Source: an uncultured Rhodospirillales bacterium (lineage in GTDB: Bacteria; Pseudomonadota; Alphaproteobacteria; ATCC43930; CGMCC-115725). Taken from it: a stretch of DNA of 64,000 bases. Shown piece by piece: positions 30,607 through 40,054 of this stretch (its first letter is position 1; each line of letters starts with the position of its first letter). The position numbers and the translations under genes are program-made. The notes beneath the pieces were generated by a model, which saw nothing but the letters and a program-made list of their open reading frames with translations, was not told the DNA's origin and ran no database searches. The DNA is taken from NCBI GenBank assembly GCA_903822185.1, contig CAIJOA010000030.1:151278-215277 (forward strand), given 5' to 3'.

Positions 30607-30700
30607 CTGCGTAACCGATAGCGCTGTGCTACCATCGGCCAAAGCCGGAAGAAACCGGCTGGTGGTTCGTTGTCGATCGTCACAAGAAGGAAAAGCGGCA

Positions 30701-31756
30701 GTGAAGGTTCTTGTCACGGGCGGCGCGGGGTTCATCGGTACGTCTGTCGTCCGTCATCTTCTCGGCGAGGGCGACGAGGTTATCAATCTCGACAAGCTCA
30801 CCTATGCCGGTTCCAACCCGCCACTAGGGCCGTTCGGCGACAACGGCCGCTATATGCTTGAGGTTGCGGATGTCGCCGATTTCGGCGGTGTCACCCGTGC
30901 GCTGGCCAAACATCGTCCCGATACGATCATGCACCTCGCTGCCGAGACGCATGTGGATCGCTCGATCGACAGCCCGGCCGAATTCATCCATTCCAACCTC
31001 GTCGGCACTTTCGTCATGCTGGAAGCGACGCGGGCCTATTTCCGCACGCTCGATGATGCGGCGAAGGCAGCATTTCGCTTTCATCTGATTTCGACCGACG
31101 AGGTGTTCGGTTCGCTCGATGGTGGCGGCGAGGCCGACGAAAATTCGCGCTATCAGCCGAACAGCCCTTATGCAGCATCGAAGGCGGGCGCCGATCATCT
31201 CGCTCGTGCCTGGCACAAGACCTACGGTCTGCCGATCCTGGCGACCAACTGCTCGAACAATTACGGGCCGTGGCAGTTTCCGGAAAAACTCATTCCGTTG
31301 GTAATTCTCAACGCGCTCGACGGTAAGAAACTGCCGATCTATGGCGCGGGCGCGAATATCCGCGACTGGCTTTATGTCGGCGATCATGCGGCGGCGCTTG
31401 TCGCGGTGCTACGCAAAGGCAAGGTCGGCGAAACCTATAACATTGCCGGCAACGAGCAGCATTCGAACATCGACATTGTCAAAATGATCTGCGCCATCCT
31501 CGACGAGGAACGGCCGGATTCACCGCATCGCCCTCATGCCAATCTGATCGAGTTCGTCACCGACCGGCCGGGCCATGATCTGCGCTACGCCGTCGATGAC
31601 GCGAAGATCCGGCGCGAACTCGGCTGGAAGCCTGCTGAAAATCTCGTCACCGGCATGCGCAAGACGGTGAAGTGGTATCTCGACAATCAAGCTTGGTGGG
31701 AACCGATCCGTAGTGGCGTCTATCGCGGCGAGCGGTTGGGAAAAACTGCCAAATAA
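30701..31756 (+). CDS. rfbB: dTDP-glucose 4,6-dehydratase
   Basis: RfbB/RmlB makes dTDP-4-keto-6-deoxyglucose for surface sugars. The 351-residue SDR has G-G-A-G-F-I-G at residues 7-13, [13 protein letters not shown], and the catalytic [14 protein letters not shown] and R-D-W-L-Y-V-x-D-H are diagnostic for this family. GTG 30701 is preceded by AGAAGGA. No rmlA, rmlC or rmlD is adjacent, so the remaining pathway lies elsewhere. Confidence 0.93.
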   Translation: MKVLVTGGAGFIGTSVVRHLLGEGDEVINLDKLTYAGSNPPLGPFGDNGRYMLEVADVADFGGVTRALAKHRPDTIMHLAAETHVDRSIDSPAEFIHSNLVGTFVMLEATRAYFRTLDDAAKAAFRFHLISTDEVFGSLDGGGEADENSRYQPNSPYAASKAGADHLARAWHKTYGLPILATNCSNNYGPWQFPEKLIPLVILNALDGKKLPIYGAGANIRDWLYVGDHAAALVAVLRKGKVGETYNIAGNEQHSNIDIVKMICAILDEERPDSPHRPHANLIEFVTDRPGHDLRYAVDDAKIRRELGWKPAENLVTGMRKTVKWYLDNQAWWEPIRSGVYRGERLGKTAK

Positions 31757-31804
31757 ACATCGCGCACGAAAGAAGCGCGCGGCAACGAACGGGGGAGACG
31801 AAGA

Positions 31805-32806
31805 ATGCGTGGCGTAAAAACGGCGATCGGTATTCTTGCGGTGATGCTGCTGGCAGCACAAACGGTCAGCGCAGAGCCGGTGAAAATCCGTACCGGCTGG
31901 CTGGTCGTGCCGAACATGATCTTCCCGCTGATGCCTTTGAAGCCCGAGGTGCTGAAGCATTACGGCAAGTCCTACGAGCTTGAACTCATCCATTTCACCG
32001 GGACGCCGCCGCAGATCACGGCGCTCGCTTCGAAAGAACTCGATCTCTCGCCGCTCAGCTTCTCGGCTTTTGCTTTGGCCGTGACCAACGCACATCTCGA
32101 AAATCTACGTATCGTCGCCGATGGGTTGCAAGACGGCGCGCCGGGTTGGCAGACCAACGAATTCCTGGTCGAGAAGGACGGTCCTATCCATCGTGTCGAA
32201 GACCTCAAAGGCAAGGTCGTCGCCAGCAACGCGTTCGGCGGTGCTGTCGATATCGGGTTGCGCGCGATGCTCAAGAAGCATGGTCTTGAGGATAAGCGCG
32301 ATCTCTCGATCATCGAAATCCAGGTGCCGAACATGAAGGCGGCCCTGGCCGAGCATAAGGTGGCGCTGATCTCACCGCTGCCACCCTTCACCCGCGATCC
32401 CGATCTGAAAGCGATCTCGAAGGTCCTCTTCACGCAGCGCGATGCGTTGGGCCTCGCCCAGACGATCAGCCTGACGACGCGCAGCGAGTTCATCGCTGAA
32501 CATCGCGGCGCCTTCGTCGATTTCCTCGAAGATCAGCTTTCGTTCCTGCGCTGGCTGACCGATCCGGCCAATCACAAGGATGCAGTCGCGCTGGCAGCCT
32601 CGTTCAACAAGCAGCCGCCTGAAAAACTCGATTGGGCTTTCACCCACGAAGATTCCTATCGCGATCTGCAGGGCACGCCCGACGTCAAGGCGCTGCAATC
32701 GAACGTCGATATGATGAGCGATCTCGGCCTGATGAAAGGAAAGATCGACGTGAAGAAATATGTCGATCTCAGCTTGGTGAAAGAAGCTGCCGCGCGTCTG
32801 AAGTAG
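31805..32806 (+). CDS. ABC transporter substrate-binding protein (NMT1/SsuA-like)
   Basis: The 333-residue protein has a signal peptide ending near V-S-A|E (about residue 23) and a periplasmic two-lobe domain with F-T-G-T-P-P-Q-I-T-A-L-A-S-K-E-L-D and V-E-D-L-K-G-K-V-V-A-S-N-A-F-G. This is the pattern of aliphatic sulfonate, nitrate or taurine binding proteins. GGGGGAG precedes the ATG. No membrane or ATPase partner is next to it; the ligand is unknown. It converges with the monooxygenase gene two bases away. Confidence 0.82.
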   Translation: MRGVKTAIGILAVMLLAAQTVSAEPVKIRTGWLVVPNMIFPLMPLKPEVLKHYGKSYELELIHFTGTPPQITALASKELDLSPLSFSAFALAVTNAHLENLRIVADGLQDGAPGWQTNEFLVEKDGPIHRVEDLKGKVVASNAFGGAVDIGLRAMLKKHGLEDKRDLSIIEIQVPNMKAALAEHKVALISPLPPFTRDPDLKAISKVLFTQRDALGLAQTISLTTRSEFIAEHRGAFVDFLEDQLSFLRWLTDPANHKDAVALAASFNKQPPEKLDWAFTHEDSYRDLQGTPDVKALQSNVDMMSDLGLMKGKIDVKKYVDLSLVKEAAARLK

Positions 32807-32807
32807 T

Positions 32808-34049
32808 TCAGGTCTCGAAGCGGGTGAAGTCGATATCGTGTAATTGGCGCGGTGCGCCGTAATCACGAATCAACTGGCATGGGTCACGGGTAAGTTCGGC
32901 GCCGCTGCGCTCGGATTCCGGCTTCAATTGCCCTTCGAGATAGGCGCCGAGATAACGCGAATGGCCGATCAGGGCGCGGCCGAAGGCTTGGCGTTCTCGT
33001 TCGTATCGCAGCAATGCCGTATCGATATCGTCCGTCTCGGCCAGCGCCTCGACGAGCCCGACGGCGTCGAGCGCTGCTTTGCTGGTGCCGGCGGCGACAT
33101 GGGGGCGGGCGACGAACGCCGAATCACCCAACAGGGCGACACGGCCGAAGACGAGTTGCGGCGCTTCCATGTCGGTGATCGCCTGCAGCAGCGGCTGCGG
33201 CACGCGCTGGACGATGTCGGCTAGAACCGGCGACAGATTGGTCACGGCCGCAGCCTTCATCTCGGCGATGAATTCCGGTCGCATCAAAGGCGGCGGGATC
33301 GACAAGCCGTGATGCTTACCGCTCGCATCGGTGAACATAGCCTTCTGCGTCTCGGCATCGGTGGGCCGATACCAGATGAAATAATAGCGCCGATGGCCGG
33401 GACGGGTGTCGTTATTGAGGCCCGGCACGGCAAGTGACACGACCATTTCGCCTTCGGGAAACGAGAAGGCGCAATAATCGAGCAGCGTCGCCTGTCCTGC
33501 CGGCGGCATGTCCTTTTCGTCGATGAGACCGCGCCAGGCGATATAGCCGGCCGGGCGGGGCGCGACATCGGGCATGAACTGACGGCGCACGGTCGAAAAA
33601 ACACCGTCCGCCGCGATCAGAAGATCGGCTTCCTCGCGCGATCCGTCGGCAAAGATCGCCGTTACCTTGTCGGTCGATTGCTCGACCTGAGTCAGATTCA
33701 TGCCCGTGCGATAGCGGTCGGAGGGAAACGCCGCGCGTAACGGCAGGTAGATGATCGCCCAAGCGCTGCCGTTCGAGGCGCGGGGAATGTCGAACGCGAC
33801 GTCGCCTTTCTGATCGAGCCAGACCGAGCGCGTGCCTTTGAAAGCGAACGTGCGGTCGATCTTGATGCCGATGCGGTGCATCGTTTCCAGCAGTTCCGAG
33901 GAAATGCCGAGGCCGGCGCCGCGGTCGGCCAGATCACCGGCGCTGCGTTCGAAGATGGTGGCGTCCCAACCCGCTTGGCGCAGCAAGTGCGCCGCACAGA
34001 GACCGCCGATCGAACCACCGATGATAAGGGCGCGGCGGGGCTTGCTCAT
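32808..34049 (-). CDS. FAD-dependent aromatic monooxygenase
   Basis: The 413-residue group A flavoprotein hydroxylase has the N-terminal G-G-S-I-G-G FAD motif (about residues 11-16), the A-A-D-G-V-F-S-T-V-R (DG) motif in the middle and G-D-S-A-F-V-A-R-P-H-V-A-A-G (GD motif) near residue 310. The third glycine-to-histidine context (R-P-H-V) resembles 2,6-dihydroxypyridine 3-hydroxylase-like enzymes. It probably hydroxylates a ring using NAD(P)H and O2; substrate unknown. It stands nine bases from the glycan operon end on the same strand. Confidence 0.85.
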   Translation of the reverse strand: MSKPRRALIIGGSIGGLCAAHLLRQAGWDATIFERSAGDLADRGAGLGISSELLETMHRIGIKIDRTFAFKGTRSVWLDQKGDVAFDIPRASNGSAWAIIYLPLRAAFPSDRYRTGMNLTQVEQSTDKVTAIFADGSREEADLLIAADGVFSTVRRQFMPDVAPRPAGYIAWRGLIDEKDMPPAGQATLLDYCAFSFPEGEMVVSLAVPGLNNDTRPGHRRYYFIWYRPTDAETQKAMFTDASGKHHGLSIPPPLMRPEFIAEMKAAAVTNLSPVLADIVQRVPQPLLQAITDMEAPQLVFGRVALLGDSAFVARPHVAAGTSKAALDAVGLVEALAETDDIDTALLRYERERQAFGRALIGHSRYLGAYLEGQLKPESERSGAELTRDPCQLIRDYGAPRQLHDIDFTRFET

Positions 34050-34057
34050 AGTTGCGA

Positions 34058-35977
34058 CTAGGGCTGTTGCGACGCGGCGAGCGCAGGGGCCGCTTCGCCG
34101 TCGCCGTACTCGGGGACAAGTTCCCGCAGGATGCTGAGGACGCGTTCTTCGCGTCCGTCCTGGACATGCTGGCTGAGTTCGTCCAGCGAACGGTGAAGCA
34201 TCGCGTAATCGATCGTGCGCGGGGCCGCCAACTTGATGCCGTTGGCTTTGGTCGTCATCAGGGTTTCGTTGGCGTAGAAGAGTTCTTCGTAAAGTTTCTC
34301 GCCCGGTCGCAGCCCGACGAAGTCGATCTTGATATCGATGCCCGGCCGTTTTCCTGCCAGGCGAATCATCTGCGTCGCTAGATCGGCGATCTTCACCGGT
34401 TCGCCCATATCGAGGACAAAAATCTTGCCGCGGACTTCGTTGTCTTCGCTGGCTAGGGCCGACGATTGCAGGACCAGCTCGACGGCCTCGCGTACGGTCA
34501 TGAAAAAACGCGAGATGTCCGGATGCGTCACGGTCAACGGCCCTCCGGCGGCGAGCTGACGCTGGAACAACGGCACGACCGAGCCGGTCGATCCCAAGAC
34601 ATTGCCGAAGCGGACGGTCACATAGCGCGTACCTTGGTCGCGCCGCGCTTCGACGATATCGAGCGACTGGCAGACACTTTCGGCGAGGCGTTTCGTCGCG
34701 CCCATGACGTTGGGCGGGTTGACCGCTTTGTCGGTCGAGATCATCACCATCGCGATGACGCCGTGTACCCGGCAGGCTTCGGCGACATTGCGCGTGCCCA
34801 GCACGTTGGTGACGATGCCTTCGATCGGATTGGCCTCGACCATCGGTACATGCTTCAGGGCGGCGGCGTGGAAGACGAGTTCGGGCCGCTCGGCGGCCAT
34901 GACCTCATCGACGCGGCGGCGTTCGCGCACATCGCCGATGATCGCCCGGCGTCTGATCTCGGGAAAGCGTTCGCCGATCTCCTGGTCGATCGTATAGAGC
35001 GCATATTCGCCGTTATCGAACAGCGCCAATTGCGCCGGTTCGTAAGAGGCGATCTGCCGCGACAGCTCACTGCCGATGGTGCCTCCCGCTCCCGTCACGA
35101 GGACGCGACGGCCGGCGATCAGCTTGCGCATGCCGACATGGTCGAGCACGGTTTGCGGCCGCCCCAACAGATCCTCGATCGCGACCGGCTGAACTTTCTG
35201 GATATCGTCTTCGCGGGTCTCGCGGAAATCGGTGAGGCGCGGTACGCGCGACAGCGGGATGCCGGATTCGGCGGAGAAATCGAGCAGCTTGCGCGCTGCG
35301 CCGCGGCTCAATTCCTGGCAGACGATCAGACGCTGCGGCCGGTCGCGGTGACGCGTGAGGTCGGCGACGATCTTTTCGATTTCATCGAACGTGCCGAGGA
35401 CCGGCGTGCCGCCGATATCGCGGCCGACGCGGGTGTCGGTATCGGCAAGGATGCCGGTGACGCGATAGGAACGGCGGGAATCGCGACCGATGACGCGGAT
35501 GAACAGATCGGCGCCTTCGCGCGCGCCCAGCAGCAGGATCGGCACCGGCGCATAGCTCATCGGCTCGAATACATGGCCGAGGCCGCGATCCTTATAGACG
35601 CGATAAGCAAAGCGCGGTCCGCCCAGCATCGCCATCAGCAGCAGCCAGTTGATGCCGACCAGCGAGCGCGGCATGTCTTGAAGGCGCGTCGCGATAAAAA
35701 TCGCCGGAAAGAAAATCAGAATGACGAGCGTTACGCCGCGGAGCAGCGCCAAAAGATCGGGCAGCGAGGCGTAGCGCCAAATCCCGCGATAAAGCCCCGA
35801 CCACCAGAACACGACGCCGGCGACGACGGCGAAGGCGAGGTCATAAGTGACGATCGTCGTCGGCGAATATTGGACGATGTCGCCGCCGACCCGCAGATAA
35901 AAGGACAGCACAAAGGACAGCGCCGCCATGATGACGTCATGGGCGAAGGCGGCGAACGAGCGGCTGGTGATCTTCAT
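34058..35977 (-). CDS. Membrane-bound UDP-sugar 4,6-dehydratase (WbpM/CapD/PglF-like)
   Basis: The 639-residue protein has four to five N-terminal membrane helices (to about residue 150), a CoA-binding-like Rossmann middle domain, and a C-terminal SDR domain with V-T-G-A-G-G-T-I-G-S-E-L near residue 290. The Ser/Met-type catalytic region M-I-S-T-D-K-A-V-N-P-P-N-V-M-G-A-T-K shows the typical replacement of Tyr by Met in this family. It would convert UDP-GlcNAc to the 4-keto-6-deoxy sugar. AGGAC precedes ATG 35977. It is the last gene of the five-gene glycan operon. Confidence 0.9.
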   Translation of the reverse strand: MKITSRSFAAFAHDVIMAALSFVLSFYLRVGGDIVQYSPTTIVTYDLAFAVVAGVVFWWSGLYRGIWRYASLPDLLALLRGVTLVILIFFPAIFIATRLQDMPRSLVGINWLLLMAMLGGPRFAYRVYKDRGLGHVFEPMSYAPVPILLLGAREGADLFIRVIGRDSRRSYRVTGILADTDTRVGRDIGGTPVLGTFDEIEKIVADLTRHRDRPQRLIVCQELSRGAARKLLDFSAESGIPLSRVPRLTDFRETREDDIQKVQPVAIEDLLGRPQTVLDHVGMRKLIAGRRVLVTGAGGTIGSELSRQIASYEPAQLALFDNGEYALYTIDQEIGERFPEIRRRAIIGDVRERRRVDEVMAAERPELVFHAAALKHVPMVEANPIEGIVTNVLGTRNVAEACRVHGVIAMVMISTDKAVNPPNVMGATKRLAESVCQSLDIVEARRDQGTRYVTVRFGNVLGSTGSVVPLFQRQLAAGGPLTVTHPDISRFFMTVREAVELVLQSSALASEDNEVRGKIFVLDMGEPVKIADLATQMIRLAGKRPGIDIKIDFVGLRPGEKLYEELFYANETLMTTKANGIKLAAPRTIDYAMLHRSLDELSQHVQDGREERVLSILRELVPEYGDGEAAPALAASQQP

Positions 35978-36089
35978 CAAGTGTCCTACGGGTCGCATCG
36001 GACGTTAGAAAACGCGATGCGACGCAGCAAGCGGCAATTACCCGCGACGAAACCTAATTACCTGAAATCGCTGCAAGCTTTGGCCCTAT

Positions 36090-37244
36090 TCACGCCCGTA
36101 AAACATCTACCGTAAGGGCGCGATAAAGCGATTCGGTCTCAGCCATGATGACTGGATCGGCATAATGGATTTCGGTGAGGCGGCGGCCGGCCTCCGCATA
36201 GCGGTGCCGCCGCGCGGCGTCCTGCGTCAAAACCTTTAGCGCCGCCGCCAGCGCCGCAACATCGCCGGGCGGCACGAGGATCGCGTTGACGCCATCGCGG
36301 GCGATGTCGCGCGTGCCGGGAATGTCGGTGGCGACGATGGCGCGGCCGCATGCCGCCGCTTCCAGCAACGTCTTGGGCAGTCCCTCGCCGCCGAGCGAGG
36401 CCAGCACGGCAATCTGCGCCTCGGCCCAGATGGTGCGGACATCTTCGCGATAGCCGGTCCAGGTGATGCCCTTCAGTTTGCTCCAACCGGTCAGGGTTGC
36501 TTCGTCGAACGAACTCGGATTGGCCGGGTCGGCGGGGCCGCCCAGCATCAGACGCAGATCGATCCCCTCGCGTTGCAATTGCTGCTGCGCTTCGACGAGA
36601 AGGGCAGGGCCTTTGATCGCGATCATGCGGCCAACATAGGCGGCAGTGACGGGCGGCGATGGTGGTTCCGGCATCATCCGGAAATGATCCAGATCGACGC
36701 CCGATCCGGCGATGATCGCGATCCGTTTGGCGGCTTCGGTTTGCGATCCGGCGATCACACGGCGGTCGTCTTCATTCTGAACGATGACGCGGCAGTTCCG
36801 GCGCAACAGCAACAACGGCCACAGCGCACGCGAGATCTGTCCGATCAGCCGTGCCCGCCGATCACCGCTGGTGCCGACATAGCCGATACCGGCGATGATG
36901 CTGACGACACCCGGCACGCGTGCCAGCATCGCCGCGATGCCACCCAGCATCGCTGCTTTCTGCGCGACATGATGGACGAGGAATGGCCGCTCGCGGCGAT
37001 AGAGGCGATAGATTTCGATGATCGCGGTGAGGCTTGCCAACGGTCCAAGTTGCTCGCGCTGCCACGCCAGCGGATGCAGTGTGAAGCCCGCCGCGCGAAT
37101 ACGCTCGCCATGGGCGGTGACGCGGGCCGCGACCGCCACGTCGAACCCGGCGGCTTGGGCAGCGCGCGCCATCGGCAGGCGGTGCGACCAGAAATACCAA
37201 TCTTCGGTGACGAGAAAGATCAGCTTGCGGCGCGGCTCGCTCAT
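36090..37244 (-). CDS. Glycosyltransferase family 4
   Basis: The 384-residue GT-B protein has the GT4 donor motif G-E-G-L-P-K-T-L-L-E-A-A-A-C-G-R-A-I-V near residue 290, with a nucleotide-sugar-binding G-R-M-I-A-I-K-G at about 190 and an N-terminal H-H-V-A-Q-K-A-A-M-L-G-G acceptor-domain pattern seen in transferases acting just after lipid-linked initiation. ATG 37244 overlaps the upstream epimerase stop by four bases. It probably adds the second sugar to the undecaprenyl-linked glycan. Confidence 0.88.
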   Translation of the reverse strand: MSEPRRKLIFLVTEDWYFWSHRLPMARAAQAAGFDVAVAARVTAHGERIRAAGFTLHPLAWQREQLGPLASLTAIIEIYRLYRRERPFLVHHVAQKAAMLGGIAAMLARVPGVVSIIAGIGYVGTSGDRRARLIGQISRALWPLLLLRRNCRVIVQNEDDRRVIAGSQTEAAKRIAIIAGSGVDLDHFRMMPEPPSPPVTAAYVGRMIAIKGPALLVEAQQQLQREGIDLRLMLGGPADPANPSSFDEATLTGWSKLKGITWTGYREDVRTIWAEAQIAVLASLGGEGLPKTLLEAAACGRAIVATDIPGTRDIARDGVNAILVPPGDVAALAAALKVLTQDAARRHRYAEAGRRLTEIHYADPVIMAETESLYRALTVDVLRA

Positions 37245-38140
37245 CGCCGCGTTGCCTGGAACCATTGGCCGGTGATGGCGAGGCCATCTTCCATGCTGAC
37301 GCGTGGCTTCCATCCGGTTGCCGAACGGGTGGCGCTGTCATCGACTCTCAGCGAACGGAACAGCGCGTTGGCTTCATTTCTTCGCTTCAGCAGCCGCAGC
37401 GTCGCATCGAGGATGAAAGGCGGGAAGGGCAACAGTAGGGGCTTGCGTCCGATGCCGCGTCCCATACGCCGCAACAATTCGGGCATGGCGACATCGTCAT
37501 CGTCGCGCATCAGATAGACGCCGGGCGGGGTGCGCGCTGTGTCGAGACTGGTTTCGATCAGGTCGAGAAGGTTCTCGATGAAAATGAAACTGCGCTCGTT
37601 CCGCACGAGACCGAACGGCAGCGGCAAGCCGCGATGGATCGCGGCGAGCAGCGCATAGACATTGCCTTTGCTGCCGGGACCATAAACCAGTGGCGGCCGC
37701 AGGATGACGAGGCTCGGCGCTTCTTGGATCGCGTGTTCGACCGCCAGTTTGCCACGGCCATATTCATCGACCGGCTGGGGTGGCGTGTCGGCACGGAATG
37801 GCATCTTCCCGCTGTCCGCGCCCATGGCGCGGATCGAGCTGACGAAGATGACCCGTTCGACGCCGGCGCGTCGCGCGATGCGCGCGATCACGGCGGCGCT
37901 TTCGGTTTCCTCGCCGATCCAGGCCGGCTTGTTCTTGGGCGCGGCGGCTCGTGTCGCCATATGGACGACGGCGCGGGCGCCCTGGAAGATCGAGGCCCAA
38001 TCGGTCGAGGCGAGGAGGTCGCCGTCCGTCTCGCGCGATACGGCGCGAACACTCATACCGCGATCGGTCAGGCGCGCGACGAGCGCCCGGCCGATAAAGC
38101 CGGCAGCGCCGAGGACGACGACGGAATCCGGCGCGGTCAG
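37241..38140 (-). CDS. NAD-dependent epimerase/4-reductase (WbpV/WreQ-like), likely CTG start
   Basis: The SDR domain has the V-F/I-V-S-S-I-R motif and catalytic Y-G-R-G-K. The first ATG (38056) would remove the cofactor motif. Reading upstream in frame gives V-V-V-L-G-A-A-G-F-I-G just before it, and there is no ATG, GTG or TTG between that motif and an upstream in-frame stop; only CTG codons are available. CTG 38140 overlaps the methyltransferase TGA (CTGA). Length is then 299 residues. Relatives reduce the 4-keto-6-deoxy-HexNAc made by the WbpM-type dehydratase, which is in the same operon. Confidence 0.82.
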   Translation of the reverse strand: MTAPDSVVVLGAAGFIGRALVARLTDRGMSVRAVSRETDGDLLASTDWASIFQGARAVVHMATRAAAPKNKPAWIGEETESAAVIARIARRAGVERVIFVSSIRAMGADSGKMPFRADTPPQPVDEYGRGKLAVEHAIQEAPSLVILRPPLVYGPGSKGNVYALLAAIHRGLPLPFGLVRNERSFIFIENLLDLIETSLDTARTPPGVYLMRDDDDVAMPELLRRMGRGIGRKPLLLPFPPFILDATLRLLKRRNEANALFRSLRVDDSATRSATGWKPRVSMEDGLAITGQWFQATRR

Positions 38141-38949
38141 CTTTGCCCCGCTCCGCCGCGGCGCATCCAGAAGGACGCGCCATGCGCCATGCGGCCCTCA
38201 TGCGACAACCAATAGACCGGCAACAACGGTTCCCAATCGGCGCCGCCGAGCAGCAGGCCGGCGAGGACGTATTGCTCGTTGTAATTCCGCTCCGAGAACA
38301 AAGCATCGTATTCGAACGGCAGCATGATGTCGTGGATATGGACGATCACACCCGGTTTGACCCGCGGCATGACTTCAAGGAACAGGAACGGCACGTCGGT
38401 GCCGTTGAACGCATAGTGCGACCCGTCAATGAACAGGATATCCTTGGGCTCTAGTTCCGAGGCCAGCGTTGCGGCTTCGGTATCGAGCACGGACTTGCGG
38501 ATCACCACATCGGCGACCTCGTCGATGGTTCGCCGGGGCACCGGGTCGATGCAGGTAATATGAACATCGAGTCCGGCATCGCGCGCGGCGCGGCGCATGA
38601 TGTGGGTGCTGTTGCCGCTGCCGATCTCGAGGATACGGCGCGGCCGGAATTCTTTGATCATCGCATAGGCGGCTTCGGCGTCGCCGCCGGCGAAGAAGGG
38701 GTTGGCGGTCAGCGCGCCGAGGCTGCGCTTGGCCTGATCCATCGCCGGCTTCAACGCGTCGAGCAGCGGATTGATCACCGGAAGGGACGCTTCAAGCCGC
38801 GCCAACATGGGTGCGATGACATGACTGGCCGGACGCGGCTTCACCATGTCGTCCGGACGAACGGTGATCAGCAGATAGGAACGCGATCGCGTCGCAAGCT
38901 TGCGGATGGCGTGGAGGCGCGATTTGAGGCTGAGATCGGGAAACGGCAT
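38137..38949 (-). CDS. Class I SAM-dependent methyltransferase
   Basis: The 270-residue protein has the SAM motif I-L-E-I-G-S-G-N-S-T (about residue 107-116) and the F-I-D-G-S-H-Y strand of the Methyltransf_24 family, common in surface-glycan clusters where it caps or decorates sugars. ATG 38949 matches the family start; in-frame codons further up overlap the next gene. Its TGA overlaps the presumed CTG start of the epimerase. Sugar O-methylation is inferred. Confidence 0.83.
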   Translation of the reverse strand: MPFPDLSLKSRLHAIRKLATRSRSYLLITVRPDDMVKPRPASHVIAPMLARLEASLPVINPLLDALKPAMDQAKRSLGALTANPFFAGGDAEAAYAMIKEFRPRRILEIGSGNSTHIMRRAARDAGLDVHITCIDPVPRRTIDEVADVVIRKSVLDTEAATLASELEPKDILFIDGSHYAFNGTDVPFLFLEVMPRVKPGVIVHIHDIMLPFEYDALFSERNYNEQYVLAGLLLGGADWEPLLPVYWLSHEGRMAHGASFWMRRGGAGQS

Positions 38950-38974
38950 CGTGGGTTCCGTATTGGGCCGCTGA

Positions 38975-40003
38975 CTATAGCGTCCCGCGCGCCGCAGACG
39001 AAGGTGGCGCCTTGGCGCGGCGGGAAAGCTGCCGCAACAGATAGGCGGTGATGAGAATTGCGATGATAAGCGCCGGACGGGGCAGGTAGATCGCGAGGCC
39101 GGCAAGGGCGACCAGCGAGATATTGCCGGCCGCGATCAGCCGCACGACCAGCCGATGCTCGCCGTCGGGGGCGAGGGCGCGCTGATAGAAATGCGTGCGA
39201 TGGGCCTCCCAGAATCGTTCGCCCCGCAAGATGCGTCGCATCAACGTCCAGCCCGAATCGGCCAGATAATAGAGCGGCAGGATCAAGGCCGAGGCCCATA
39301 GCCCCCGTGCGGCCATCGCCAGCAACAGCCAGCCGGTAATGAAGCCCAGCGGCACGCTGCCGACATCGCCGAGGAAAATCCGCGCCGGTGCCCAGTTCCA
39401 GCGCAGGAAGCCGAGCGCACCGGCGGCCAGCACCAGCGCCAGCAGCGAAGCATCGTCGGTGTTTTGTCCGGCAAAACTCAGCACCAGAATGATTCCGAGG
39501 CCGATGGCGATCGTTTCGGCGCCGGTAATGCCGTCGATCCCATCCATGAAGTTATAGAGATTGAGAAACCACACCCACAGCAGCACCGTGACGGCATGGT
39601 CGAGCAAAGGCGGCAGAGCCCCCTGAAAAACAAGCCCGGTGCCCGGCAGGAATAACACCCCCAGCGCGGCGGCGACGAGGTGGACGGCGAGCCGCCAGCC
39701 GACCCCCAGCCCGCCAAGATCGTCGAACCAGGACAGCAGCGCGAGGCAGCCGGCGACGATGGCGATGACAGTCGTACCGTGGGGTGCGTTGCCGGCCGCG
39801 GCGAAGATCAGCCAGGCGATCAGGACGAGGGGGATCAGGACGAGGCCGCCGCCGCGGGGGACCGGCACGGTGTGCGATGACCGTTCGACCGGTCGGTCGA
39901 GAATGGCGCGGCGCTGCAGCCAGCCCAGCAACGGACCGGTCAGCCAGACGGTGCCTGCGAGCACGGCCAGCGGGAGGACGGCCCAACCCCAATAACTTTC
40001 CAT
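38975..40003 (-). CDS. Undecaprenyl-phosphate sugar-1-phosphate transferase (WecA/WbpL/WreU-like)
   Basis: The 342-residue integral membrane protein has about ten helices and all MraY/WecA-superfamily marks: D-R-P-x-x-R-S-S-H-x-x-P-V-P-R-G-G-G (about residues 36-53), W-F-D-D-L, N-L-Y-N-F-M-D-G-I-D-G-I and F-L-G-D-V-G-S-x-P-L-G. It transfers an N-acetylhexosamine-1-phosphate to undecaprenyl phosphate and so starts glycan assembly. It is the first gene of the operon; with the dehydratase and reductase below, QuiNAc- or FucNAc-1-phosphate is the likely donor. Confidence 0.9.
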   Translation of the reverse strand: MESYWGWAVLPLAVLAGTVWLTGPLLGWLQRRAILDRPVERSSHTVPVPRGGGLVLIPLVLIAWLIFAAAGNAPHGTTVIAIVAGCLALLSWFDDLGGLGVGWRLAVHLVAAALGVLFLPGTGLVFQGALPPLLDHAVTVLLWVWFLNLYNFMDGIDGITGAETIAIGLGIILVLSFAGQNTDDASLLALVLAAGALGFLRWNWAPARIFLGDVGSVPLGFITGWLLLAMAARGLWASALILPLYYLADSGWTLMRRILRGERFWEAHRTHFYQRALAPDGEHRLVVRLIAAGNISLVALAGLAIYLPRPALIIAILITAYLLRQLSRRAKAPPSSAARGTL

Positions 40004-40054
40004 GGGGAGCGGTGATATGGCCCCGCTGCGCTGGGCGCAACGGGGTGGCGATGA

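Noticed and set aside
34466..36115. Long open frame antisense to the 4,6-dehydratase gene
   Set aside because: Arg/Asp/Gln-rich, without motifs or ribosome site. The opposite strand has clear membrane helices and SDR motifs.
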